A stretch of DNA of 64,000 nt. Source: Desulforhopalus singaporensis (GTDB taxonomy: Bacteria > Desulfobacterota > Desulfobulbia > Desulfobulbales > Desulfocapsaceae). Position numbers and translations under genes: made by a program. Location of the stretch: assembly GCF_900104445.1 (NCBI RefSeq), contig NZ_FNJI01000020.1, positions 28,622-92,621 of the forward strand, given 5' to 3'. A model generated the notes under the pieces. The model did not search any database, was not told where the DNA came from, and was given only the letters and a program-made list of their open reading frames with translations. Shown piece after piece: positions 34,651 to 42,930 of the stretch (positions are counted from its first letter, which is position 1; the number at the start of each line of letters is the position of its first letter).

Positions 34651-35295
34651 ATGACACTGTCCACAACAAAACCGAAAGGCCGCGAAGCAATCAAGGCCTG
34701 GCACAGACAGAAGATTATCGAGGCAACTGTTGAGGTTGTTTCTGTTTATGGTATCGCGGAAACCACGGTAAGCAGAGTTGTTGAACATGCCAAAGTTTCG
34801 CGGGGACTTGTCAATGTCCACTTCAAGACCAAGAAGAGGCTGTTGCTTGAGACAGCTATTTATATGTCTGATCTCTATACAAAAGCCAGCGAAGAGGCCT
34901 TGCGCAGGGGCGGTGATGACCCGGTGAAGAAAATGAGAAATCTCGTTGTTTCCGATTTTTCAGAGGAAATTCTCAATGAGAGGAGTGTCGGTTTCTGGCT
35001 GACACTGCGCTCACAGGTCCGTTCCATGCCTGAGCTTATCCCCATGGTCGAAACGAGGGATGCAAGATATATTGAGTATATTCGCAATCCTCTGTCAAAA
35101 ATCAATGAAGAAGGCGGTTATAATGTAAGATTGAAGATGGTGGTGGATGGCATAATGGCTATGGTGGAAGGAATGTGGGTAGATTATTACATTCACTACG
35201 AAACTTTTGATCGCCGGAAAGCCGTTGAGACCGTTTTCCTGTTCCTGTCGAGTTTTTTCCCTGATCATTTCAGTGTTTCACCTGAGGAGAAATAA
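34651..35295 (+). CDS. TetR-family transcriptional regulator (BetI-like)
   Basis: A 214-residue TetR-type repressor. The N-terminal helix-turn-helix reads IIEATVEVVSVYGIAETTVSRVVEHAKVSRGLVNVHFKTKKRLLLE, typical of the family and closest in feel to BetI (choline/betaine control). The C-terminal ligand domain is helical with EGMWVDYYIHYETFDRRKAV. It lies between the symporter and aminotransferase genes, and both carry identical operator pairs, so it very probably represses both and responds to the transported compound. The start at 34651 is chosen because the open region upstream is unlike the family and the helix-turn-helix follows at the usual distance. Confidence 0.88.
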   Translation: MTLSTTKPKGREAIKAWHRQKIIEATVEVVSVYGIAETTVSRVVEHAKVSRGLVNVHFKTKKRLLLETAIYMSDLYTKASEEALRRGGDDPVKKMRNLVVSDFSEEILNERSVGFWLTLRSQVRSMPELIPMVETRDARYIEYIRNPLSKINEEGGYNVRLKMVVDGIMAMVEGMWVDYYIHYETFDRRKAVETVFLFLSSFFPDHFSVSPEEK

Positions 35296-35446
35296 ACCGC
35301 GTTGTCACCTCCACAGCTGAAGGGCTGGAAAAGTTTTCCTGCTTTTTGGTTTTGGATCAAATCACTGTGATTTGTTGTAATTTCAAGTAATAACTAGTCG
35401 CCTTGAACGAAATTAAACCGTTGCCCAGGTTCGTTCGTTGTTTAAT

Positions 35447-35526
35447 TTGAATGAACGTACATATAAATATATTGACAGTGGCGGTGGGGGTCTGTACAGT
35501 TAAGTATGATTTGAACGATCGTACAA
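35447..35526 (+). promoter_or_regulatory. Aminotransferase promoter with two TetR-type operators
   Basis: TTGACA (35472-35477), a 17-base spacer and TACAGT (35495-35500) form the promoter. It is flanked by TTGAATGAACGTACAT (35447-35462), identical to the copy at 32258, and TTGAACGATCGTACAA (35511-35526), the reverse-complement form of the palindrome at 32324. Additional half-sites (TTGAACGAAA, GTTCGTTCG) lie at 35403-35438. Confidence 0.78.
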
Positions 35527-35596
35527 AATTAGCAGTGTGCAGATTTCGTGGCGTAATGCTGTGAAGATCAAGGAGTTCCATTACGGGGGGCTAATA

Positions 35597-37027
35597 ATGA
35601 ATAAAATCTTAGAGAGTTCAGGCAGCGTGATTGACAGACAGAGTACCGAGAATTTAAGGAACAAGGATAACCAGCACTACCTGCACCCTTGGGAAGATAT
35701 CGGCAGTTTCGGCGAAAATCAGAGAACGGTGGCGGTGGGAGGGAAAGGAATCTATCTTTACGATTCTGAAGGAAACAGGTTGATAGACGGACCTGGAGGC
35801 ATGTGGTGTACCCAGATTGGGTACGGTAGAAAGGAGATGGCTGAGGTCATTGCCCGCCAGATAATGCGTACGCCATATTATTCACCGTTTAACCTGACCA
35901 ATGATGTCTCGGCCGTTTTGGCGGAAAAGCTGGCGCAGATGACGCCCGGCGATCTCAATACGGTGTTTTTTACCACCGGCGGTTCAACCGCGGTCGATTC
36001 CGCTCTACGTTTTGTCTCCTTCTATAACAACTGCAAGGGGCGGCCGGAAAAGAAAAAAATAATTTCAAGACAGGATGCGTACCACGGAAGCACTTATCTT
36101 TCAGCTTCTGCTTCAGGTAAGACCAGGGATAAGAATTTCCAGGACACCGCCGCGGATATTATCAGTTTTATCGGCTCGCCCAATCCGTTTCGCAGGCCCG
36201 TTGGCATGTCTGAAGAGGAGTTCAGGGATGCAAAGGTGAAAGAACTCGAAGATAGAATCCTGGAGCTGGGGCCGGCAAATGTTGCTGCATTCATTGCTGA
36301 GCCGATTCTTGCCTCCGGCGGGGTTGTTATCCCTCCGGCAGGGTATCACAAGATGTGTCTTGATATCTGCCGCAAGTATGACGTTCTTTATATCTCAGAC
36401 GAAGTTGTAACCGGGTTCGGGCGACTTGGCCATTGGTTCGCCTCTGAAAAGGTGTTTGACATAGTGCCGGATATCATAACTTGCGCCAAAGGCATGACGT
36501 CGGGGTACCAGCCTCTTGGAGCCTGTATAGTGTCCGACAACCTGATTGCCGAGATCTCCGGAAATACGGGTAAAGGGACCATTTTCTCCAACGGGTACAC
36601 CTACTCCGGCCATCCTGTCGCCTGTGCCGCCGCTCTTAAGAACATCGAGATCATGGAACAGGAAAAAATTCTCGAGCATGTCCGGGAAACTGAGCCTTAT
36701 TTCCTGCAAAAAGTAAAGGAGCTCGAAGATATCCCGATAGTGGGAAATGTTCGGGGCCAGGGGCTGATGGCCTGCGTTGAATGTTTATTGGACCCGGACA
36801 AACAAAGCTCGCTTGCGCTCGATTACGAGATGGGGGGAAGGATCGATAAGAAATGCCAGGCCATGGGGCTGATTGTTCGTCCGATCATTAATATGAATGT
36901 CATGTCCCCGCCGTTAATCATCACCAGGGAGCAGATCGACGAGATGGTGCAGATTCTCCGCAGGGGAATAGAGCAGACTATGGACCAGCTCGTCAAGGAC
37001 GGTCTGTGGGAGATGCCTGTTCATTAA
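35597..37027 (+). CDS. Class III PLP-dependent aminotransferase (omega-amino acid/polyamine type)
   Basis: A 476-residue class III aminotransferase. It shows the N-terminal HPWEDIGSFGENQRTVAVGGKGIYLYD, GPGGMWCTQIGYG, the PLP-phosphate GGSTAVDSALRF, Asp in YISDEVVTGFGRLG, and the PLP Lys in ITCAKGMTSGYQPLGA. The family includes putrescine, beta-alanine, taurine and other omega-amine:pyruvate transaminases. Substrate is not readable from sequence, but shared control with a sodium symporter by a BetI-like repressor suggests that an imported amine is deaminated to the aldehyde. The start at 35597 follows a G-rich site; 20 further in-frame codons upstream overlap the operator leader and are rejected. 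Confidence 0.9.
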   Translation: MNKILESSGSVIDRQSTENLRNKDNQHYLHPWEDIGSFGENQRTVAVGGKGIYLYDSEGNRLIDGPGGMWCTQIGYGRKEMAEVIARQIMRTPYYSPFNLTNDVSAVLAEKLAQMTPGDLNTVFFTTGGSTAVDSALRFVSFYNNCKGRPEKKKIISRQDAYHGSTYLSASASGKTRDKNFQDTAADIISFIGSPNPFRRPVGMSEEEFRDAKVKELEDRILELGPANVAAFIAEPILASGGVVIPPAGYHKMCLDICRKYDVLYISDEVVTGFGRLGHWFASEKVFDIVPDIITCAKGMTSGYQPLGACIVSDNLIAEISGNTGKGTIFSNGYTYSGHPVACAAALKNIEIMEQEKILEHVRETEPYFLQKVKELEDIPIVGNVRGQGLMACVECLLDPDKQSSLALDYEMGGRIDKKCQAMGLIVRPIINMNVMSPPLIITREQIDEMVQILRRGIEQTMDQLVKDGLWEMPVH

Positions 37028-37123
37028 TATTTAGCTCCGCGTCACAACGGTTCAGCACTGGTCATCGACACCATGGATGAATTTTGCCGGATTCCGGGGC
37101 AGAGGTAAAACATGAAACTGGTT

Positions 37124-37170
37124 GCCGGTCCTCAATACCCGCTTGCCCGGACGGTGGGACCGGCTTTTCT
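37124..37170 (+). terminator. Rho-independent terminator after the aminotransferase gene
   Basis: GCCGGTCC (37124-37131) pairs perfectly with GGACCGGC (37157-37164) around an internal CCCG-rich loop, followed directly by TTTTCTT. It lies about 100 bases after the aminotransferase stop. Confidence 0.75.
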
Positions 37171-37256
37171 TGCCAGGGGGCGTTGCATGCGTTATCATGC
37201 TGCAGAGAGGCAACAACTAACTAGTTTATATCTCTTTAAAAGAGGTGCATTCTGCA

Positions 37257-37607
37257 ATGCGTGTAAGAACCAAGACCTGGATAGAAAATGAGAGCGGCGA
37301 GCTTCTTTTCGGCAAGGGGAAGACCGAGATCCTCGAGCTGATAGAAGAAGAAGGCTCTATTGCCGGTGCGGCCGAACGCATGGTCCTGAACTACAAAAAA
37401 GCCTGGAACCATATCAAAACGCTCCAGGGTAATTTCTCCGAAGATCTGGTTATTGTGCAAAAGGGTGTTAAGGGAGGTACTTTTCTTACCCCTGAAGCGA
37501 AGGACCTGATAAAGAAATACCGCAGACTGCAAAAAGATATAGAAACGTATGCAAACAGACGGTTTCAAGAGCTTTTTCCTTCCGATTCCGATTCCCTCCA
37601 TCGCTGA
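37257..37607 (+). CDS. ModE-like winged-helix regulator (DNA-binding domain only)
   Basis: A 116-residue protein equal in size to the N-terminal DNA-binding half of ModE. It has KTEILELIEEEGSIAGAAERMVLNYKKAWNHIKTLQ, closely matching the ModE helix-turn-helix with its SYKxAWDxI signature, and then GGVKGGTFLTPEAKDLI. The molybdate-binding (Mop) domains are missing, so it may act without sensing molybdate itself or with a separate binding protein. It lies directly upstream of a molybdenum/tungsten formate dehydrogenase. A perfect 15-bp inverted repeat sits between the two. Control of the dehydrogenase is inferred from this. Confidence 0.82.
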   Translation: MRVRTKTWIENESGELLFGKGKTEILELIEEEGSIAGAAERMVLNYKKAWNHIKTLQGNFSEDLVIVQKGVKGGTFLTPEAKDLIKKYRRLQKDIETYANRRFQELFPSDSDSLHR

Positions 37608-37659
37608 CCCTTACAGAGATTTTTCCAGAGAATAACCAAAAATTACTTTAAATCCGGGC

Positions 37660-37694
37660 ACCTATAAATATGCATTGTTTGCATATTTATAGGT
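37660..37694. promoter_or_regulatory. Long perfect inverted repeat between ModE-like and formate dehydrogenase genes
   Basis: ACCTATAAATATGCA (37660-37674) and TGCATATTTATAGGT (37680-37694) are perfect 15-base arms around TTGTT. The arms are AT-rich, unlike a GC-rich terminator, and no T-run follows. Size and position suit an operator for the dimeric ModE-like protein. A mRNA hairpin is the alternative. Confidence 0.65.
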
Positions 37695-37812
37695 TGTGGG
37701 GTAGAGTAACCGGCGATTCGAATATCCATCTCCCGTACGTGGAATTTCCTCCCAGGGAGCACGTTTTCTTAATTGTAGTATCATCATCCTATATCGTTCG
37801 GAGAATCTACCT

Positions 37813-40518
37813 ATGGAACCGAAACAAGCAATGACGGTGAACGGTCGCCTGATAGCCTTTGAGCCGGGAAAAACTATCCTGGAAGTCTGTCAGCAAAACG
37901 GCATTCCCATCCCGATTCTTTGTCATGACAAGCGACTGAAACCTTATGGCGGCTGCAGACTCTGTCTGGTGGAGGTTGACGGTGCGCCCCGGCCGCTCTC
38001 CTCCTGCACTACGCCGGCAACTGACCAGATGAAAGTGACAACCGAGAGTCCGCGTCTCTTCAGGCTGCGCAAGACCGCCATTGAGCTTTTGCTTTCCAAT
38101 CACCCCCAGGACTGCATGTGCTGTGAAGCCACGGGCGATTGTACCCTGCAGGAGCTCGCTTACCAGTATGGTGCCGATCTCGACCGGTTTGGCGGAGAGC
38201 AATGGGATCTGCCGCTTCGTGAGGACAATCCCTTTATAAGTTTTGAGCCGAATAAGTGCGTGGTGTGCGGCAGATGCGTACGGATCTGCAATGAAGTGGT
38301 TATGGCGGGCACCATCGACCTCACCGGACGCGGGTTTACCGTGATGCCGGACACCGCGTTTTCCAAGCCGAGAAGCCTTCAGAACTGCGAGTTCTGCGGA
38401 CAGTGTGTCTCCGCATGTCCGACGGGAGCGCTCTCGGGCCGCAAAAGCCGGGGGATGGGGCGGCGAGCCGAGATCGAACGGGTGCGCACTACCTGCACCT
38501 ATTGCGGTACCGGGTGCAATTTGTTCCTCAAGGTCAAGGACAACAAGGTGGTGGGAGTCGATTCCGACTTCGATGCTCCGGTGAATCACGGTAATCTCTG
38601 CATCAAGGGACGGTACGGCTATGACTTTATCCATCATGGGGATCGGATAACCACGCCTCTTATTCGTGAAAAAGATGGGTTGCGGGAAGCATCGTGGGAT
38701 GAAGCTCTTGACCTTGTCGCTTCGCGTTTTAAACAACTGATAAAGGAATACGGGGCCGATGCGGTCGGCGGATTTTCCTCCTCCCGCTGTACCAATGAAG
38801 AAAATTTTCTCCTGGCAAAATGGGTGAGAACGGCGGTCGGCTCCAACAATGTCGATAACTGTGCCCGGGTCTGACACGCCCCCACCGTGGCCGGTCTGGC
38901 CACAAGTCTCGGAGCAGGTGCTGCAACAAATTCTCTGGCCCAGATGCCGGAAATAGATACCCTTTTTCTTTTTGGTTCCAACCCGACGGAGGCTCACCCC
39001 ATTATCGGGTTCTACCTGAAAAAAGCTTTACAGAACGGGGCAAAACTGATCGTCGGCGATCCCAGGAAGACCTGGATGGCAAAAAGAGCCGATGTCTGGC
39101 TCAATGTCAGGCCGGGCCAGAATATTGCCCTGCTCAACTCGATCATTCATGTAATCTTGAAAAATGGCTGGGAGAACCGCAAGTTTATTGAAGAGCGGTG
39201 TGAAAACTTTTCCGAGCTCAAAGAAAAAGTCCAGGAATACGATCCTGTTTCGGTTGAGCGGATCACCGGAGTTGCGGCTTCCCAAATAGAGGAGGCGGCC
39301 TACCTCTATGCGCACGCTGAAAAGGCGATGATTGTCTACGGACTTGGCGTCACCGAGCATATTTCCGGTACTGAAAACGCCATGGCTATCGCCAATCTTG
39401 CCCTTGTCTGCGGACAAATAGGCAGGCCGTCCACCGGCATTATGGCGCTACGGGGACAGAACAACGTGCAGGGGGCGTCGGATCTTGGCCCAGCCCCAAC
39501 TATTTTACCCGGCTATCAACAGCTGAGCGACAACGATGTTCGCGCCAAATTTGCAAAGGCCTGGAACGTGGAGATACCAAAAGAGCCTGGACTCAAGTCG
39601 GTTGAAATGCTCGATGCATGCGTCGAGGGACGTTTTAAGGGAATTTTTATCCTGGGAGAGGATCCGGCCCAGACCGATCCTGACCTGAACCATGTCTGCA
39701 AGGCCCTGGAAAAGGTCGATTTCCTGGTGGTTCAGGATATCTTTCATACCGAAACAACCCGCTTTGCCGATGTCATCCTGCCGGGGGCGAGTTTTGCCGA
39801 AAAAGACGGTACCTTTACCAACGGCGAGCGGCGGATACAGCGGGTTCGCAAGGCGGTGGAGCCTCTTGCCGGAATGGCCGAATGGGAGGTGGTAAGCCTT
39901 CTGGCAACCAGGATGGGATACCCGATGTCATACTCCGGTCCTTCGGAAATCATGGATGAAATCGCCTCCTTGGTGCCGATTTACGGGGGAGTCAGCTACG
40001 ACCGGCTCAAAAGCGGCGGACTCCAGTGGCCCTGTCCCGACAAGGATCACCCCGGTACCTCGACCCTGTACACCGATCTTTTCTCCCGGCCAAACGGCAA
40101 AGCCTGGTTTAACGGCCTGGATCAACATCAGCCGGGGGAGACGGCCGACCAGGAGTATCCCTTTACTCTTATTACCGGACGCAGAAGAGAGCACTACAAT
40201 AACGGATCCCAGACCAGGCGATGCCAGGGTATCGACCGGATTGTAGCAGCAGAGAAGGTCGAGATAAACCCAGAGGACGCAGAAAGGCTTGGGATTATCA
40301 GTGGCAATCTGCTGAGGGTTTCCTCAAGGAGGGGAGAGGTCCGGGTTAAAGCCAGGGTGACGGACAGATCTCAGCCGGGATGTCTGTTTATGACTTTTCA
40401 TCACCAGAGCTGTCTGACCAATCTGTTGACCTCAGAACACCGGGATCCCATAACCGGAACACCTGAGTACAAGGTATCGGCGGTGCGTATAGAGCCGGTT
40501 GTTGACAAGGTGAAATAA
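37813..40518 (+). CDS. fdhA: Selenocysteine formate dehydrogenase, catalytic subunit
   Basis: Reading TGA at 38872-38874 as selenocysteine gives a 901-residue protein. The N-terminus is a NuoG-like ferredoxin module: a 2Fe-2S domain (LCHDKRLKPYGGCRLCLVEVDG), a His/Cys segment (HPQDCMCCEATGDCTLQ), and two 4Fe-4S motifs (CVVCGRCVRICNE, CEFCGQCVSACP). The molybdopterin domain follows, with its own CTYCGTGCNLFLK cluster site. The active site NCARV-Sec354-HAPTVAGL is that of formate dehydrogenases, with the adjacent His. The C-terminal MGD domain ends YKVSAVRIEP. It oxidises formate or reduces CO2 at a bis-MGD Mo/W centre and passes electrons through the cluster chain. No NADH or hydrogenase partner subunit is adjacent, and no Tat signal is seen, so it is probably cytoplasmic. 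Confidence 0.96.
38872..38874 (+). other. UGA read as selenocysteine (formate dehydrogenase active site)
   Basis: TGA lies between CARV and HAPTVAG, exactly the selenocysteine position of known formate dehydrogenases, with the same frame open on both sides. Confidence 0.97.
38887..38903 (+). promoter_or_regulatory. Bacterial SECIS element
   Basis: GTGGCC-GGTCT-GGCCAC is a perfect 6-bp hairpin whose loop GGUCU is the loop of the E. coli fdhF SECIS. It begins 18 bases after the UGA, also as in fdhF. It should bind SelB and direct selenocysteine insertion. Confidence 0.92.
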
Positions 40519-40533
40519 ACTTGATTTATCCCC

Positions 40534-40575
40534 TGGCCGAAACAGTTCAGGCTGGTAACAAACGTGTTTCGGCCA
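40534..40575 (+). terminator. Stem-loop downstream of formate dehydrogenase
   Basis: TGGCCGAAACA (40534-40544) and TGTTTCGGCCA (40565-40575) are perfect 11-base arms around a 20-base loop, starting 15 bases after the stop codon. No T-run follows. It is probably a transcript-end or stabilising structure. Confidence 0.55.
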
Positions 40576-40649
40576 CCCCGGGCAGGACAAGTCCGGGTTC
40601 TCCGCTTCTTATCGGTCACCAAGTTCCCGGGTAAAAAACGCGGTTGAAT

Positions 40650-40666
40650 ATGGCATGTAGATTGCT
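40650..40666 (+). promoter_or_regulatory. Sigma-54 (-24/-12) promoter upstream of the cytidylate-kinase-like gene
   Basis: ATGGCATGTAGATTGCT matches the sigma-54 consensus TGGCACGRNNNTTGCW with the GG and GC dinucleotides at the required spacing, 50 bases upstream of the start. A sigma-54 activator and its kinase lie just downstream on the other strand. Confidence 0.75.
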
Positions 40667-40715
40667 ACATATCCCCTGCCGGAGTCTGACGCTGACTTAA
40701 CATTACGGAGGGGGT

Positions 40716-41351
40716 ATGTGGTCAATCGCGATTTTTCCCTGTTCATTTACCGGTGGGGCGACGCTCGTTGGTGAACTGGTCAATTCTCTTCAGCTACCCG
40801 TATACTCGGATGCCCTGCTTTTCGAGGAGGTTTCGGAACAGTTCGGCATCCCTGTAGAGAAGCAGAAAAAAGTGATACTGGGCAGGAGGCCGCCGCTGCG
40901 CAGATACATGCTCAGGAAACAGCAATATATCAACTGCCTCAGGTGCACCCTGGACGCAACACTGGATTCTTCCCGCGGCAGGCTCCATTACGGTTTCCAT
41001 ACATCTCTGTTCGATATAACGAACCGGAGGGTGCTGCGGGTACTGGTGTGCGATGATTGGGAAGACCGAGTGAAAAGAGCTGTCCTGCAGGAAGGAATTG
41101 GGGAAGCGGCGGCCAGGGAGATGGTTGCAGACAACGATCAACAGGCTTCCGAGTGGACCCACTTTCTCTTCGGCAAACCCCCATATGATACAACGCTGCA
41201 TGATATTGTTATTAGGGTGGACAACCGCAGCCTGCTCAGCCTTGTTTCCTGTATAGCCGCCTGTTTCAATGAGTTCAGGGCTTCTGAAGAAATTTTGCGT
41301 CCTGATACCATTTCACCTGTCGTTGGGCCTTTTCAGGCGCAGCAGATGTAA
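40716..41351 (+). CDS. Cytidylate-kinase-like family protein
   Basis: A 211-residue P-loop-like protein of the cytidylate-kinase-like family. The opening WSIAIFPCSFTGGATLVGELVNSLQLPVYSDALLFEEVSEQFG follows that family's pattern (phosphate-loop with GG in place of GKS/T, then D..L). A true GxxGxGK(S/T) P-loop is missing, so kinase activity is doubtful. It has a sigma-54 promoter and an ideal GGAGGGGG ribosome-binding site. It converges with the NtrC-type regulator gene, suggesting it is a target of that system. Such proteins often lie beside universal stress proteins and sigma-54 regulators; their role is not known. Confidence 0.72.
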   Translation: MWSIAIFPCSFTGGATLVGELVNSLQLPVYSDALLFEEVSEQFGIPVEKQKKVILGRRPPLRRYMLRKQQYINCLRCTLDATLDSSRGRLHYGFHTSLFDITNRRVLRVLVCDDWEDRVKRAVLQEGIGEAAAREMVADNDQQASEWTHFLFGKPPYDTTLHDIVIRVDNRSLLSLVSCIAACFNEFRASEEILRPDTISPVVGPFQAQQM

Positions 41352-41471
41352 CGTGCGGCGGTGTGGCTCTGGTTGACATGTTGGCTAGGCGGCGCTTGTA
41401 CAGGCGTCCAATCAAGGCTGCTGTCCTCCCGAATGGAGCAGGGTCAGGACCATGTCTCTGGTGAAATATGA

Positions 41472-41503
41472 ACCCCTGCTGCGCCAATCACGCTAGCAGG
41501 GGT
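41472..41503 (-). terminator. Hairpin at the end of the NtrC-type regulator gene
   Basis: ACCCCTGCT and AGCAGGGGT are perfect 9-base arms around a 14-base loop. The structure includes the regulator's stop codon and lies between two convergent genes; it is probably the leftward terminator, although the T-run is poor. Confidence 0.55.
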
Positions 41504-42926
41504 CGTCTGATTTCGTATCGAGCGCAAATTTGCATATTTTGGCGTGCAGAGTAGGTCTTGATATTCCAAGTAATTTTGCGGCACGGGACCTGTTGCCGCC
41601 GGAGATGGCAAGAGCCTCCTTGACAAGAAGCGCGGCGACACGGTCAAGGCAATAATCGAACGCTCTCTCCTGCTCAGTTGAATGCAGGATTCTCCTGATC
41701 CAGGGCAGGATGTCATCGGCTTCGGCGGCGGATTGCTGCCGCCCGCCGGGCTGGGCTGTGTGGTTGCTGTAGAGATTGATGTCCTCCGGCTGAATGGGTG
41801 CTCCCCTGTTGAAGATAAGAGCTTTTTTGAGCGAATTGGACAGCTCGCGTATGTTGCCCGGCCAGTCATACCGCTTGAGCTTGTTCAGCGACTCATCGGT
41901 AATGCCCGGGTTGTCAAGAGACATTTCCGCGGAAAGCCTGGTCAGCAGGTAAATGGCTATGATATCTATATCTTCCCGGCGCTCCCTGAGCGGAGGCAGG
42001 GTGAGGGTGACGACTCTCAGGCGATAGTAGAGATCTTCCCGGAAGGTTCCTTCCGCAACGGCTGTTTCGAGGTTGCGGTTGGTGGCCGCTATTATCCTGA
42101 CATCGACGTCGATCGGCTCTTTCCCTCCCAGTCTCTCTATGTTGTTCTCCTGCAGCAATCGCAGGAACTTGGACTGAATGGACAACGGCATATCGCCAAT
42201 TTCGTCAAGGAAAATAGTACCACCTCTGGCCTGTTCTATTTTGCCAACCCGCCGGTGCACGGCTCCGGTGAAGGACCCTTTCTCATAACCGAAAAGTTCG
42301 CTCTCCAGGAGTGTTTCGGGAATCGCGACACAGTTGATTACCACAAAAGGCTTGTCGGCCCGGCTGGAGTGGTTATAGATGGCTCGAGATACGAGTTCCT
42401 TGCCGGTACCGGATTCACCTCGTATCAGGACGGTCGCATCGGTTGCGGAAACCCTGCCGATGGCTTTATACAACTCCAGCATGCTGCTGCAGTTGCCTAT
42501 CAGTGCTTCCCTGTCCGAGAACCTGTTCCCGTCCGGGTTGACATCGACAGGGGAAGACATGCACCGTCCCGCCACCATGGCTTTTTCAATAACTGCCAGC
42601 ATTTCCGGTACGTCAAAAGGTTTGTAGATATAATCGAACGCCCCCTTGTTGATGGCGCCGATGGCAGTTTCGGTGGTGCTGTAGGCGGTAATGATGATTA
42701 CCGGGAGTTTGGGGAACAGGCTGTGGATTTCGTCAAATACCTCAAGCCCTCCCATGTCCGGCAGACGTATATCGAGAATCACGAGATCCGGCCTGCTTTT
42801 CTTGACCGACTCTATCCCCTCGCGGCCGGTGAACGCATTGCGGGGGGTATATCCTTCCTGGGAAAGAATCTTGGCAAAACTCAATCCAAGCTGCTGATCA
42901 TCGTCGATAATAAGTAGACTGTTCAT
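41493..42926 (-). CDS. Sigma-54-dependent response regulator (NtrC family)
   Basis: A 477-residue three-domain activator. The receiver has the phosphorylation site Asp52 in VILDIRLPD, acidic IIDDD near the start, and the conserved Lys in YKPFD. The AAA+ domain has GESGTGKE (Walker A), the sigma-54 contact loop as KGSFTGA (Ser replacing Ala in GAFTGA), and GGTIFLDEIGDM (Walker B). The C-terminal Fis-type helix-turn-helix reads GGNRSRAAKLLGISRPTLHAKI. It is 4 bases from the kinase gene, which precedes it, so the two form a two-component pair. Sigma-54 promoters on both sides (40650 and 44874) are likely targets. Start at 42926; the extra 34 upstream codons overlap the kinase gene and are rejected. 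Confidence 0.94.
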   Translation of the reverse strand: MNSLLIIDDDQQLGLSFAKILSQEGYTPRNAFTGREGIESVKKSRPDLVILDIRLPDMGGLEVFDEIHSLFPKLPVIIITAYSTTETAIGAINKGAFDYIYKPFDVPEMLAVIEKAMVAGRCMSSPVDVNPDGNRFSDREALIGNCSSMLELYKAIGRVSATDATVLIRGESGTGKELVSRAIYNHSSRADKPFVVINCVAIPETLLESELFGYEKGSFTGAVHRRVGKIEQARGGTIFLDEIGDMPLSIQSKFLRLLQENNIERLGGKEPIDVDVRIIAATNRNLETAVAEGTFREDLYYRLRVVTLTLPPLRERREDIDIIAIYLLTRLSAEMSLDNPGITDESLNKLKRYDWPGNIRELSNSLKKALIFNRGAPIQPEDINLYSNHTAQPGGRQQSAAEADDILPWIRRILHSTEQERAFDYCLDRVAALLVKEALAISGGNRSRAAKLLGISRPTLHAKICKFALDTKSDDPC

Positions 42927-42930
42927 GTGA

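Noticed and set aside
41444..41503. Inverted repeat at the end of the NtrC-type gene as a recombination or attachment site
   Set aside because: It lies between two convergent genes, includes a stop codon and is the size of an ordinary terminator.
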